A stretch of 64,000 nt of DNA, taken from NCBI GenBank assembly GCA_023205875.1, contig CP060756.1, positions 1,302,001-1,366,000 of the forward strand. Reading direction: 5' to 3'. Numbering within the stretch: the first letter of the stretch is position 1; each line of letters opens with the position of its first letter. The stretch comes from Chloropicon primus. Taxonomy: Eukaryota; Chlorophyta; Chloropicophyceae; Chloropicales; Chloropicaceae. The notes under the pieces are model-generated. The model was not told where the DNA came from. It made no database searches and worked only from the letters and a program-made list of their open reading frames with translations. Below are positions 1-8,947 of this stretch, one piece after another. Both the position numbers and the translations under genes were made by a program.

Positions 1-414
1 GGTAGTACGTTTTCCCTGACTCCGGGTCGTTGAGCTCCTCCCAAGCGTACTTCTCCGGTACGTCCCAAGTCGTCCCCTTCGTTTCAGGGTCCACGTAGTA
101 GTACTCGGCGTGCTCGCTGGACCAGTGTCGGTACTCGGGGTAGTGCCAAACGGATTCTCCGGTCACCTGCAGTGGCGAATCGAGGCGCGATCAGTCAGTC
201 GAAGAGATGCGGTGCGCGAGGACACGAGAGAAAGGTTGGGACTGTCGATCCCCAACGTTTTTGCGAAAACTACCTCGTTGTGCCAAAAAAATTGGTCTTG
301 CTGTTGACAGTGAACAAGGGAGGACAAGCAGAGGAGAAGGAGAGCCGCTGCGAGGACGAGCACGCTCGCGAGGCGTTGGCTCGCCCTCATTCTCACGCCA
401 AGGAGCATCTCCAT
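1..414 (-). CDS. Secreted WW-domain protein, N-terminal part (runs off left edge)
   Basis: Two exons are visible: 414-274 and 166 to the left edge. A 107-bp GT-AG intron (273-167) with a CTGAC branch motif separates them in phase 0. Exon 1 encodes a signal peptide: basic start, a long Leu/Ala/Val core and an Ala/His-Cys exit at about residue 37. The start at 414 is chosen because the hydrophobic core follows it directly. Across the splice the protein reads FFWHNEVTGESVWHYP, the second half of a WW domain. A second WW-type unit with three consecutive Tyr and TTWDVP follows, and a third begins at the edge (ESGKTYY). WW domains bind proline-rich ligands and are usually nuclear or cytosolic, so a secretory WW array is unusual. 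The C-terminus lies outside the window, so overall function is unknown. Confidence 0.7.
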
Positions 415-662
415 CTCGATTGTGTTGGCCTTCCCCGTCCGAACGCCGAGCCCGACTTCAAGCAGACGACGTCGTACAATTCTTTCGATCTTTCTTCGAA
501 AAGTTTTGGTGGAGGGGTCTGCGAGTTTTGCGAGTGCGCGGTGGGACAAAGAAAACTCCGATTTATTACAAGAGGAGACCAAAGACGACAGCGACAAACA
601 ACAAACCCTCGCCACCACCGCCATATCGGCATAATCGCAAGCAAAGGCAATCCTTTGGTCAC

Positions 663-1546
663 TCACATCCACCACTTTAGTCTTTTGTCCGTGGCCATGG
701 CCTGGTAAATGGCAGTGAGCTGCTCACTCGTCTCCACGGTGCAGGGACCTATAGTCACGGAGGTGTACTTCCCCCCAGAGCTGCTCTTCGACTTCACTTT
801 GTCGTCCGGGATTGACTGACCCAGGATGGACTCGACTGCGGCGACCATCGCGGCCTGGAAATCAGACCCGCCGGTTCCTATGGCGTTGAATTTCCGCTCT
901 ATGGGGTACTTGTTAACCTTCTCGTCGATCTCCTTCCAACCTTCCGCCGAGGTGTCGTCCGACAGAACGAGGTGGGACTTTGGATCCCTCCCGCTGTTCA
1001 TCGACACTTCGCCCAACGTCTGCAACAGAGCCTCCGTGTTGGAGACGTCCCCCTCAGGATCCGCGTTCGCGAGATTCCTGGAAGAGCTCCCGAACCCCTT
1101 GGAAGGTCTACTCGCATGGGAGGATCCGTTTCGAAGGGTAATCGACGAGAACACGACGCGCGCGCAGCAGAGACGAAGAACAATGGTGTTGTCAGAGGAA
1201 GCAGCCAAAAACAAACTCGCGAGGCGGGCAAGACAAGGAAAGGACTGCGTGCGTCGTCTTACCTCTGCGCCTGCCCTTTGCCCCTGAGACCCTTCTTCCC
1301 TTCGGCTTCGCCCCCCTTGCCGTCCGTGCTGGAGCACGCGGCCGCGATGTTCCTGGTGAACACCCTGCCTTCGCTCCCCCACCCGAATGGAGTCCTCCTC
1401 CGTGCCTGTGCCCATAAGAGTGGCATCCGGGGCGTGGACGAGACCCCGAGCTTCTCCACTCGCAGTTGCCCCCCCAAACTCCTCAGACACTGGCGAGCGC
1501 CCAACCTGACGAAGGTCCTCGAGTTCATACCGTCTCGACAACACAC
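663..1546 (-). CDS. DUF493 (YbeD-like) family protein, probably plastid-targeted
   Basis: The model has exon 1 at 1546-1263 and exon 2 at 1110-663. The intron carries a CTGAC branch motif and ends in a GAGTAG double acceptor, so exon 2 can begin at 1110 or 1107; both stay in frame. The protein is about 243 aa. The N-terminal ~95 residues are Arg/Ser-rich with few acids, like an organelle transit peptide (a second Met lies at 1528). The C-terminal ~80 residues carry the DUF493 fold: YPIERKFNAIG, then a YTSVTIGPCTVETSEQL segment and KRLKWWM at the end. Bacterial YbeD is a small regulatory protein, and plant DUF493 proteins are plastid proteins of unclear role. The gene is divergent from the PWWP gene starting at 2082. 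Confidence 0.75.
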
Positions 1547-2081
1547 GCTACAACCGGGCTTGATAGATGTAGAGGCTCAATGATGATGACGGACTATTCC
1601 CTCGTCTTCCTTCTCGCTGTTCCCAAACCCCGCCTCCTTTCGCTTCCCTGCCCTGTGCAGTCGAGATCCTCTCCCTTCCTCTGTTCTTCCCCTTCCTCCC
1701 TCCCCCCTCCCCCGACCAAGGCCTCGCCCTTTCCTTATCCACAACTGGGCCGCCAACGCCCAAGCCAAGAGAAGCTTCCCCGCCAGCTGACGATTGGCGC
1801 CAATCGAGGGTTGAGTTGAGGAGAGAGGAGAGTGGAGAGAGTGGAGTGGTGTCCTGGCGAGGAGGGATTGGGAAAGGGAGGACGGGAGGACGAGTGTCCC
1901 TTGTGGTTGGGAATTGCAAGTGGAAGATCGAGTCGGTTTCGGTTGCGGAGGCTAGGCGACAGACGGAGAACGAGGTGGTTAGGGGAGGGCTTGGGCGTGA
2001 TTCTTCGTGGAACGACGGGGAGAGGTTACCAGGGGAAGGGGGGAGGGAGTCGTAGGACGGGGGCGCGAGAGAGGGGGAGAG
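1547..2081. promoter_or_regulatory. Divergent promoter region with 16-bp palindrome
   Basis: This 535-bp intergenic region lies between two genes transcribed away from each other. It is strongly strand-asymmetric, with pyrimidine-rich DNA at 1600-1740 and purine-rich DNA at 1810-2080. A perfect 16-bp palindrome sits at 1791-1806 with core TTGGCGCCAA. This combines a CCAAT box on each strand with an E2F-like GGCGCC centre. I see no convincing coding sequence here. The regulatory role is inferred from position and symmetry only. Confidence 0.4.
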
Positions 2082-3734
2082 ATGTTGGAGCTAGATCTGA
2101 GCCCTGGGAAGCTGGTGCTCCACAAAATCGATGGGTACCCTCCGTGGCCGTGTAGGATCATATCTTGGGACTTGTATGATCAGACGGATCCCTGTCAGCT
2201 GACGGTTCCGGAGGCACTCCAGGGCGACGCAGTGGACGAGGAGGTCACGAGGCGGGACGTGCTCCTCCTGTACCTGGGCAAGGCGATAGACTTCAGTTCC
2301 GAAACGAGGACGTCAAAGAGCCTCGTGGACTGGAACGCGTTGAAGGGTGACTTGAGCTCCGTGAGCGCCTCTGAGGACCTGGTGGCCCTCGCACAGAAGT
2401 ACAAGGCGGGAGGTCACTTTCCGGAAACCCTGCACCCCACTTTCGAGTTCGAGGAATACATGCCAGCCCTGCGGGAAGCGTTCGAGCTGGACGAGAAAGC
2501 AGGAGACAGAGAGTGGTTCTTCAACACGTACGGCGCTGAGAAGTACAAGTACAGCGACACGTGGGTGCAAGGCGAGGAGTACGCGCAGATGAAAGCGGCC
2601 TTCGAGCGCAAGAAGGAGGAGCACGCGGCAAAAGGGGGAGAAAAGGCGGGCGGCCAGCTCGAGGATCCCAGATCAGCGATGAAGAAGCTGGCTGAGAGGA
2701 AGAGAAAGCAGAGGGAATTGGAAGAGGGCCACGCCGCGGAGGAGGAGGACGAAGACTATCGGTACACCTCGTCCGGGAGGAACGGGAGGGGAGGGTCTGC
2801 AATGGAGGACGAGGACTACGAGGTGGACGCAGGGGAGGGCGGCGAGAAGAAGGCCGCCAAGAAGAAGAAGGTGGCACAACCTGCCGGAAAGATGCAAAGG
2901 ACGGGCAAAGCGACGGCCAGCACAAGCAAACCAATCAGCGTGAAAGGCTCGGAGAAGTTGAGGGAAGATTCCAAGAGGAAGGCGTGGACCATGGAAGAGT
3001 GGAAGGAGCACTTCAAGATGGTGAAGACCATTCTTTCTGGCGACAACTACGACAAGACCGCGAAATACTCGGCGGAGACCCTTGACGCCTGTCATATCTT
3101 TGCTTCAGAATACATGGAGAAGCTGGAGAAGGTGAATCTCAAGCTGAAGAAGCTGGAGGAGTTCAAGCACAATTGCGAGAAGGACCTCGAGAGCATCAGC
3201 GGCGATCTCAAGATCGTATCCAACGATTTGCTGAAGAAGTGGGACAAGTACGGTAAAGACGAGCACATATCCCAAGGCTTTAAATTGGGAAAGCTCGTGC
3301 AGAGGTTCAGAAAGCATAACGCGCCCTTCTTGAAATCCAAGTACGGCCAAGTTATCGGGGAGGAATTCACTGCCGTGATCGAAAACTGGACGAAGAAGTT
3401 CTCGGGCCAGCAAAACCAGCAACAAGAAGGCAACAAGTCCCTGGTCACTCTGTCGCCCAAGCACGGGCACTGGAACAGGGAGAGGTGCTCGAACATGCTC
3501 GCGATGCTCTTCCAGAACGAGAACTTGAGGGCGTCCATCGGAATGGACATCGAGGAAGAGCTTTATGGTCGGCACGGCGAGGAGGGCATGGAGGCCTACC
3601 AGGAGGACATCAAGAAGGTCTACAGCGCACTGAAGGGTGATGGGGAGAATGATACGAAAACCCCGGTCATGACTGACCTGCAAGAGGGAAAGATCAGCCC
3701 AGCTGAGTTCGTCTCTCGTGTAACAAAGCACTGA
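2082..3734 (+). CDS. PWWP-domain protein with TFIIS N-terminal and central domains
   Basis: Single exon, 550 aa. Residues ~8-60 form a PWWP domain (KIDGYPPWPCRI), a reader of methylated histone tails and DNA. A Lys/Glu-rich low-complexity middle (~170-290) has nuclear-localisation-like clusters. Residues ~345-440 resemble the TFIIS N-terminal/LEDGF helical bundle (KLGKLVQRFRKH, then IENWTKKF). The last ~90 residues match the TFIIS central domain, which contacts RNA polymerase II: IEEELYG, then LQEGKISPAEF. No Cys4 zinc ribbon follows, so the cleavage-stimulating part of TFIIS is absent. The start at 2082 is preferred over the upstream in-frame ATG (2007) because the PWWP begins directly after it. 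A TGTAA polyadenylation-like signal follows at 3742. Likely a chromatin-linked elongation factor; the family calls are motif-based. Confidence 0.75.
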   Translation: MLELDLSPGKLVLHKIDGYPPWPCRIISWDLYDQTDPCQLTVPEALQGDAVDEEVTRRDVLLLYLGKAIDFSSETRTSKSLVDWNALKGDLSSVSASEDLVALAQKYKAGGHFPETLHPTFEFEEYMPALREAFELDEKAGDREWFFNTYGAEKYKYSDTWVQGEEYAQMKAAFERKKEEHAAKGGEKAGGQLEDPRSAMKKLAERKRKQRELEEGHAAEEEDEDYRYTSSGRNGRGGSAMEDEDYEVDAGEGGEKKAAKKKKVAQPAGKMQRTGKATASTSKPISVKGSEKLREDSKRKAWTMEEWKEHFKMVKTILSGDNYDKTAKYSAETLDACHIFASEYMEKLEKVNLKLKKLEEFKHNCEKDLESISGDLKIVSNDLLKKWDKYGKDEHISQGFKLGKLVQRFRKHNAPFLKSKYGQVIGEEFTAVIENWTKKFSGQQNQQQEGNKSLVTLSPKHGHWNRERCSNMLAMLFQNENLRASIGMDIEEELYGRHGEEGMEAYQEDIKKVYSALKGDGENDTKTPVMTDLQEGKISPAEFVSRVTKH

Positions 3735-3879
3735 TTGTTTCTGTAATTTACTTGTCCAGTAAAATAGAAAGACGTTCCATAATCTCTTGGCCTTCCCCAC
3801 TACAAACCCAAGCTCTCTCCTTCTCGGGAGAGCGGGCTGTCGGGCTGTTGAGGAGGGGTTGCAGACTTGAAGGGAAGAC

Positions 3880-4770
3880 ATGGCGCTGCGACGAAGCGCC
3901 AGAGTGGCTGCGTTGGCGTCACCGCTGAAGGCAGCGGCGCCTCTGATCGCGAAGAAGGCCACCGGCAAGGGGAGGCCGACCACGAAAGCCAAGGGGAAGG
4001 CCGCAGTCAGGGGGAAAGCTACCAAGAGCACAGCGAGCACATCGTCTGCGAGGAGGCCTGGGGTTGGTCCCACGCGAGACCACGAGAGGAGGAAGTGGGC
4101 GAAGGGTTTCAAATTGGTCGCTGGGGTGGATGAAGCGGGAAGAGGTCCTCTCGTTGGTCCGGTCGTGGCTGCAGCTTGCGTGCTGAGCAGGGACCTCGAC
4201 CTGAACTTGGCTGGTCTCGATGACAGCAAGAAGATGACCGAGGAGCAGAGGGAGGAGTGCTTCGAGGTGCTGACGTCCAATCCAGACGCGATCTCGTACG
4301 CTTGGCACTCGATCGACGCGAAGGAGATCGACGAGATCAACATCCTGCAGGCAAGCCTCAAGGCCATGGAGTTGGCGGTCTCGAAACTGCCAACGAAGCC
4401 TGACTACGTCCTTATCGACGGCAACAGGTAAGGAGCTCGCTTTTGGATCTGCCCCCGTGCTGCTTCCCAGCCTGACTGACACCCCCATTCGCGCCGTCCT
4501 CTTCCCTCCTGCAGGATTCCCAAAAACCTCAGCCCAGACACGACGGAGGCGATAGTGAAGGGAGACGGCAAGAGCATAGCCATAGCGGCGGCGAGCGTCA
4601 TCGCCAAGGTGGTGCGAGACAGGATGATGTTCGACCTTCATAAGGAGTACCCACAGTATGGTTTCGACAAGCACAAGGGCTATGGGGTGCCCCAGCACCT
4701 CCAGGCGATCAGGAAACACGGTCCATGTCCCCACCACAGAAGGACCTTTGCGCCGATCAAGTACATGTAA
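3880..4770 (+). CDS. rnhB: Ribonuclease HII (bacterial-type RNase H2)
   Basis: Exons are 3880-4427 and 4515-4770, with an 87-bp GT-AG intron (4428-4514) containing a CTGACTGAC branch region; the product is 267 aa. RNase HII cuts RNA in RNA-DNA hybrids and removes misincorporated ribonucleotides. The catalytic motifs are present: [14 protein letters not shown] (Asp-Glu pair), [33 protein letters not shown] and [10 protein letters not shown]. The first ~70 residues are basic and Ala/Lys-rich, including [12 protein letters not shown]. They look like an organelle or nuclear targeting extension and are absent from bacterial enzymes. The short loops resemble bacterial RNase HII more than eukaryotic RNASEH2A, so plastid or mitochondrial action is possible. 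The stop codon lies inside a TGTAA motif. The gene converges on the carrier gene with about 70 bp between them. Confidence 0.9.
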
Positions 4771-4840
4771 ACAAAACGGGAATGGGGAATGGTACCAGGA
4801 TTATAATAAACTATAACTAACGCTACCGCTCCCACTCCGC

Positions 4841-5816
4841 TTATGCGCGCGGCACCTTTTCGTCCATGAGTCTCTTCATCTGCTCGTACAGAAACCACAT
4901 TGTTATGTTGAAGCTCCCAACTCGCAAAAAGTTGGGCCAAAAACCTGCGTTATGCGTTCATCGAAGGGAGAGGAAGGAAGGGGTGTCAGCTTGCTGGAGT
5001 CAATCGATAATCGATGCAGCCAGAGGAGGGCGGCTTACCCTTGTAGAAAGCCAAGAAGCCTTCGGTTTTCACCATCTTCACCGCGATCTCAGAGGCCCTG
5101 AGTCCCCCGTAACGGCCTTGCTTCTGCATCGCTTTGGTCGCCAGAATGTCCGGCGGGCTGCCCAGCACCGTTGCGACGAGCCCTGCGATGCACCCCGACG
5201 CCAAGTGGAGGCGCCAGTCGTCCGCCACGCCGCCGACCCTGATCAGCGTCTTCTTCGCCTGCTCGTAGGAGATGATCTCGCTCGCCGAGATCACCGAGTT
5301 GCGAATCAGGTTCGCGGTGAAGCCCTTGTACAGGCCGCCTCGCAAGCCCTCCGTGCTCACGATGTGCCGGTAGTTGCGCATGGCGCCGCCCCGCAGACCG
5401 TGCGCTTGGCATCGCACCTTGAGGACGTCGGAAGGGTTCGCCGCAGCGATCCCGAGGGCCGACGTCAGAACAGCCAGGGAAACCCTCCCGCCAAGCGTCG
5501 CCTCCCCGCCGCCCCCCTCGGCGGCGGCGTGCACCTTCAGCGTGTCGTAGAGCCCCAAGCGAATCGTCGTGAACAAGGCCTGCCGGTGCAGACCCGGGAT
5601 CAGGCCGTTCCAAAGCGAGCCCAAACCCTCCTGCCTCACCATCAACCGCATCGCGTGCGAGACGCCCCTGTACTTTCTAGGTTTGTACGTCTCCGACAGA
5701 GACTGGAGCTGCAAACGGACCTTCGCCGTGTCCAGCGGGAGGGTGGCAAACTCCGACGCGCACGCTGCCAGCCCCGCAGAGACGAACACCTTGCCACTCC
5801 CCCCTGGCTCCTTCAT
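4841..5816 (-). CDS. Mitochondrial carrier family protein (UCP/dicarboxylate-carrier-like)
   Basis: Exon 1 is 5816-5039 and exon 2 is 4944-4841, with a 94-bp intron (5038-4945) containing GCTGAC and ending GCAG; the product is 293 aa. Three carrier repeats are present. The signature PLDTAKVRLQLQ opens repeat 1, NPSDVLKVRCQ repeat 2 and SPPDILATKAMQ repeat 3. Splicing restores the hallmark GFWPNFLRVGSFN near the C-terminus, as in uncoupling-protein, oxoglutarate and dicarboxylate carriers. Reading through the intron would instead give an unrelated tail. The start at 5816 is chosen because upstream in-frame sequence is low-complexity and the carrier fold begins at once. It should be an inner mitochondrial membrane transporter; the substrate cannot be assigned from sequence alone. 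Confidence 0.88.
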
Positions 5817-6044
5817 CCCTCGACCTCGACCACGGCCCTGTCTTCTCGGCTTCTCTTCTCTTTGTAACGCTCGCCCTCGGCGGCCGGGGACTGGGAGAAT
5901 TTTTTTTGGGCGTCGGGTTGGAGGAGGCAGAGCAAAAACAGCAGAGCTTTGGAGTGAGCATATTATGGTTGTTTCGAATAGAATGGGTATATAAATGAGT
6001 AATAATAATGATTGGGTAAAGGAGGACAAGACTCCCTTCCTTTC

Positions 6045-7284
6045 TTAAGAGTCTCTGACAACACCGAGTCGCGCCATGATGCTTCCCAGCCCCTTCAGCT
6101 CGCCGTTCGCTCTCATCTTGTTCTCCCCCTTCTGCTTGGCGACGAACGCCTTGAAAGCCAGTATCGTCTTTTCGATGTGGGGCCACCTCACTTGGTGGTG
6201 AGTCTAGGATTCAAAGAGGTCCGCGCGATCGTGTCAGTCGAACAACAAAATCAAATCCTCGTTCAGTTTCTCTCTCGTTCGTTTCACTCACCGCAAGACG
6301 CAAGAGTCCCCGCCCGCACGCGGCGCAGAGCACGCCATCCTCCTTGAGGGCCTCGACGACCTCGTCCGTGTCAGCGCACACCCTGCTGACGTCAACGATC
6401 ACCATGTTGGTCTCGATGGCTTCGACGGCCACGGTCAGACCCTCGAGCTCGTGAAGAGCTTTTCCCAGGCGCTTGGCGCACTCGTGGTCCTCGGCGAGGT
6501 GGCTGGGCATCTTCTTCAGGGCGATCAGTCCCGGGGCGGCCAGCACCCCGACCTGCCTCAGCTGCCCGCCCAATGCCTTCCTCATCCTGTGGCACTTGCG
6601 GATGAAGTCCTTCGTTCCCACGATGACGCTCCCGACGGGTGCCCCCAAGGCCTTGGAGAGGCAGAAGGACACCGTGTCGAAGTGCTCCGCGACCTGGGCC
6701 GGGGTCACCCCCAAGCGAGTCACCGCGTTCATCACCCTCGCCCCGTCGAGGTGGAGGGGGAGACCGTGCGCGTCCGCGAGGGCCTTGACGCTCCTCATGT
6801 ACTCCAAGCTCAAAACCCGCCCCCCGCAGTGATTCTGGGTGTTCTCAAGGCATATTAGCCTGGTCCTGGGGAAGTGCGGGTCGTCCCGCCTGATCGCGTA
6901 CTCGATGTCCTTCAAGTCGATCGTCCCGTCCGAGTTGTTCGGCAGCTGACGGGGGTGCACGCCACCGAGCGTCGCCAAGCCGCCCTGCTCGTAAAGACAA
7001 ATGTGACTCAGGCTTCCGACGATGGCTTCGCTCGAGCGGAGCTCGCAGTGGCACAGGACCGAGATCAGATTCGCCATGATGCCGGTTGGCGTGAACAAGC
7101 CCGCCTCCTTCCCAAACAAGTTCGCCGCCTCCCTCTCCAGCTCCTTCACCGTGTCATCATCACCCCAACCGTCGTCGCCAAAGGTCTGCACCTTGGCTAT
7201 CGCCTCCAGCATCTCCTTCGTCGGCTTCGTCACCGTGTCGCTCCTCAGGTCCACCCTCATCTCCCTCCCAAGTCGAACGCGCAA
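6045..7284 (-). CDS. Low-specificity L-threonine aldolase
   Basis: Exon 1 is 7284-6292 and exon 2 is 6203-6045, with an 88-bp intron (6291-6204; CTGAC branch, CCTAG acceptor); the product is 383 aa. This PLP enzyme splits L-threonine or allo-threonine to glycine and acetaldehyde. Diagnostic motifs are DLRSDTVTKPT at the start, GDDGWGDDDTV, the HLDGARVMNA segment with its PLP-contacting Asp, and the Lys in FCLSKALGAPVGSV that forms the Schiff base. Splicing produces RLATHHQV, the usual C-terminal motif, then a basic tail of about 45 residues. The alternative start at 7260 (MRVDLRSDT) fits the bacterial length equally well. No clear targeting peptide is seen. It shares a ~190-bp promoter region with the hydroxylase gene on the other strand. 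Confidence 0.9.
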
Positions 7285-7307
7285 GTCGGTTTTTGAGTCC
7301 TTGTGGG

Positions 7308-7310
<3 letters not shown>

Positions 7311-7352
<42 letters not shown>
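7311..7352. repeat. (TC)21 microsatellite in a divergent promoter
   Basis: An uninterrupted 42-bp TC dinucleotide run lies between the start codons of the threonine aldolase (minus) and the hydroxylase (plus). A (GTT)n run and CG/GT dinucleotides follow at about 7420-7465. It probably falls in the 5' UTR or promoter of both genes. Similar TC tracts occur inside the hydroxylase introns. Confidence 0.9.
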
Positions 7353-7354
<2 letters not shown>

Positions 7355-7477
7355 CGCCAATCCCTGGAGATCCTGCTTTCCCGCGAATATGCGAGGCAGA
7401 AGGCGGGTAACGGCCGTGGGCGTTGTTGTTGTTGTTGTTGTTGCGCGCGCGCGTGTGTGTGTGTTTGGGGTGCGAAG

Positions 7478-8842
7478 ATGGCGCCCAGTGCGGTGGCGAC
7501 GTTGCTTTATGGGGTGGTGTACCCCGTGTCTGCTTACATCTTGTTCAGGCTCGTCAGGTGCGAGGCGCTCGGGGACCTCCCTCCCTCCAGCGTGGAAACG
7601 GAAACGTGGCATTGACACTGCTCTCTCTCTCTCTGTATATTTGTGTGTGTGTTTGTCTGCTTGCTTGCGTCGTCCAGGTTCTACGTGGTGGAGAGGAACG
7701 ATCCGTGGTTCTGGGGAGACTTCGGCCTGGGTGCTCCGAGGTCCCACAAGGTGATCCACTTCCTTTTGAAGTGCGGGGCTCTGGTGGTTTCGAACATCCC
7801 GAGCGGGCCGAGGAAGGCGTTGCTCCGCGCGGTCAAGCAGAGCAAACTCTTCGGAGACGCGTCGGCCCTGGACTTTGACTTTGACAACTACGACAGGATC
7901 ATCAAGGCCCCCACCGTGGCGAAGGGTGCCAAGGCGATAGGGATGAGGAAGCTGAGCGAATGGCTTTACAGGCCGCGCCACTTTTCCACGATCGAGTCGG
8001 TCTACACTCACCCCTACTGCAGACCGATCCTCTACATTCCTGGCGTGAGGATGAAGCCCTTCTACCCGCCGAGGTGCAAGGACTTCCCGTGGATCGAGAA
8101 GCTGGAAGCGGCCTCCTCGATCATCCAAGAGGAGTTCCTGAGGCTGTCCGAGACAAACCCTAAAGCGGTGGGCACCTACCTGGTTCCCGAGGACATGACG
8201 ACAAAAGTCGAGGGCTGGCGAACCTTCTTCCTGGTCAATCCGCAGGGCAAGCAGATGGTCGAGAACCAGAAGCTGACTCCGAAGACGTGGGAAATTCTCA
8301 ACACGATCCCGGGCTTCATCCCATCCAACATGACGATGTTCAGCGTCCTTACCCCTGGAGCGGAGATCTTGTCGCACTGCGGACTCACCAACGCAGCCGT
8401 GAGGGTGCACCTGCCGATCATTGTCCCCGAGTCCAACAAGTCGGTCATCAGGGTCGGCCCAAAGGTCAGAACGTGGGAAGAGGGGAAGGTCCTCTGCTTC
8501 AACGACGCTTACGACCACCAAGTTTGGCAGTTCGGAACCAAGGTAAGGCTGCTCTCTCTCTCTCTCTCTCTCTGTCGCTCTCGCTCTTCTCTGACTCGGT
8601 TCTCGGTTCTCTTTCGCTGCTGCTGCTGCTTGGTGCAGACAAGGGTCGTGCTCTTCTTCGACGTCTGGCACCCGGACTTGACCCCGGAGGACCTCGAGGT
8701 GATACAGGAAAGCTGGGACAACATCAAGCTGTCGATGGGCAAAGTGGCCGACGAGTACGAGAAGATGTCCAAAAAGATGATCGAGGCGGATGAAATGGAG
8801 AAGGACGACTGGCTCATCACCGAAAAGCCGAAGACGACGTGA
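7478..8842 (+). CDS. Aspartyl/asparaginyl beta-hydroxylase-like membrane protein
   Basis: Three exons (7478-7557, 7678-8542, 8639-8842) separated by 120-bp and 96-bp introns give 382 aa. An N-terminal hydrophobic segment (~residues 5-25) suggests a membrane anchor. The C-terminal half matches the AspH/LpxO family of Fe(II)/2-oxoglutarate oxygenases: SHCGLTNAAVRVHLPIIVP, then VRTWEEGKVLCFNDAYDHQVWQ. Splicing of intron 2 joins this to TKTRVVLFFDVWHPDLT, the conserved distal strand with the Arg that binds 2-oxoglutarate. The family's usual His ligands (one after the RV strand, one in the DAYDHQVW loop) are present. The gene probably hydroxylates a protein or lipid at the ER or Golgi. The substrate is unknown. 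A Glu/Lys-rich tail ends the protein. Confidence 0.82.
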
Positions 8843-8947
8843 GGCGGACTTCGAGGGGGAATGAGCAGGCGAAGAGGAACCCAAATAAGAGGCCCAAGAT
8901 CGAAAGAACTTCAATTGATTTTACACTCTTCTTTATTTTTTTTTGCA

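Noticed and set aside
3105-4367. Antisense 420-residue open frame over the PWWP and RNase HII genes
   Set aside because: It spans the intergenic gap and parts of two well-supported genes on the other strand. It is composition-driven (GC-rich shadow) and matches no known family.
7160-8914. Antisense 584-residue open frame over threonine aldolase and hydroxylase
   Set aside because: Overlaps two genes with clear catalytic motifs; its product is low-complexity Arg/His text including translated TC repeats.
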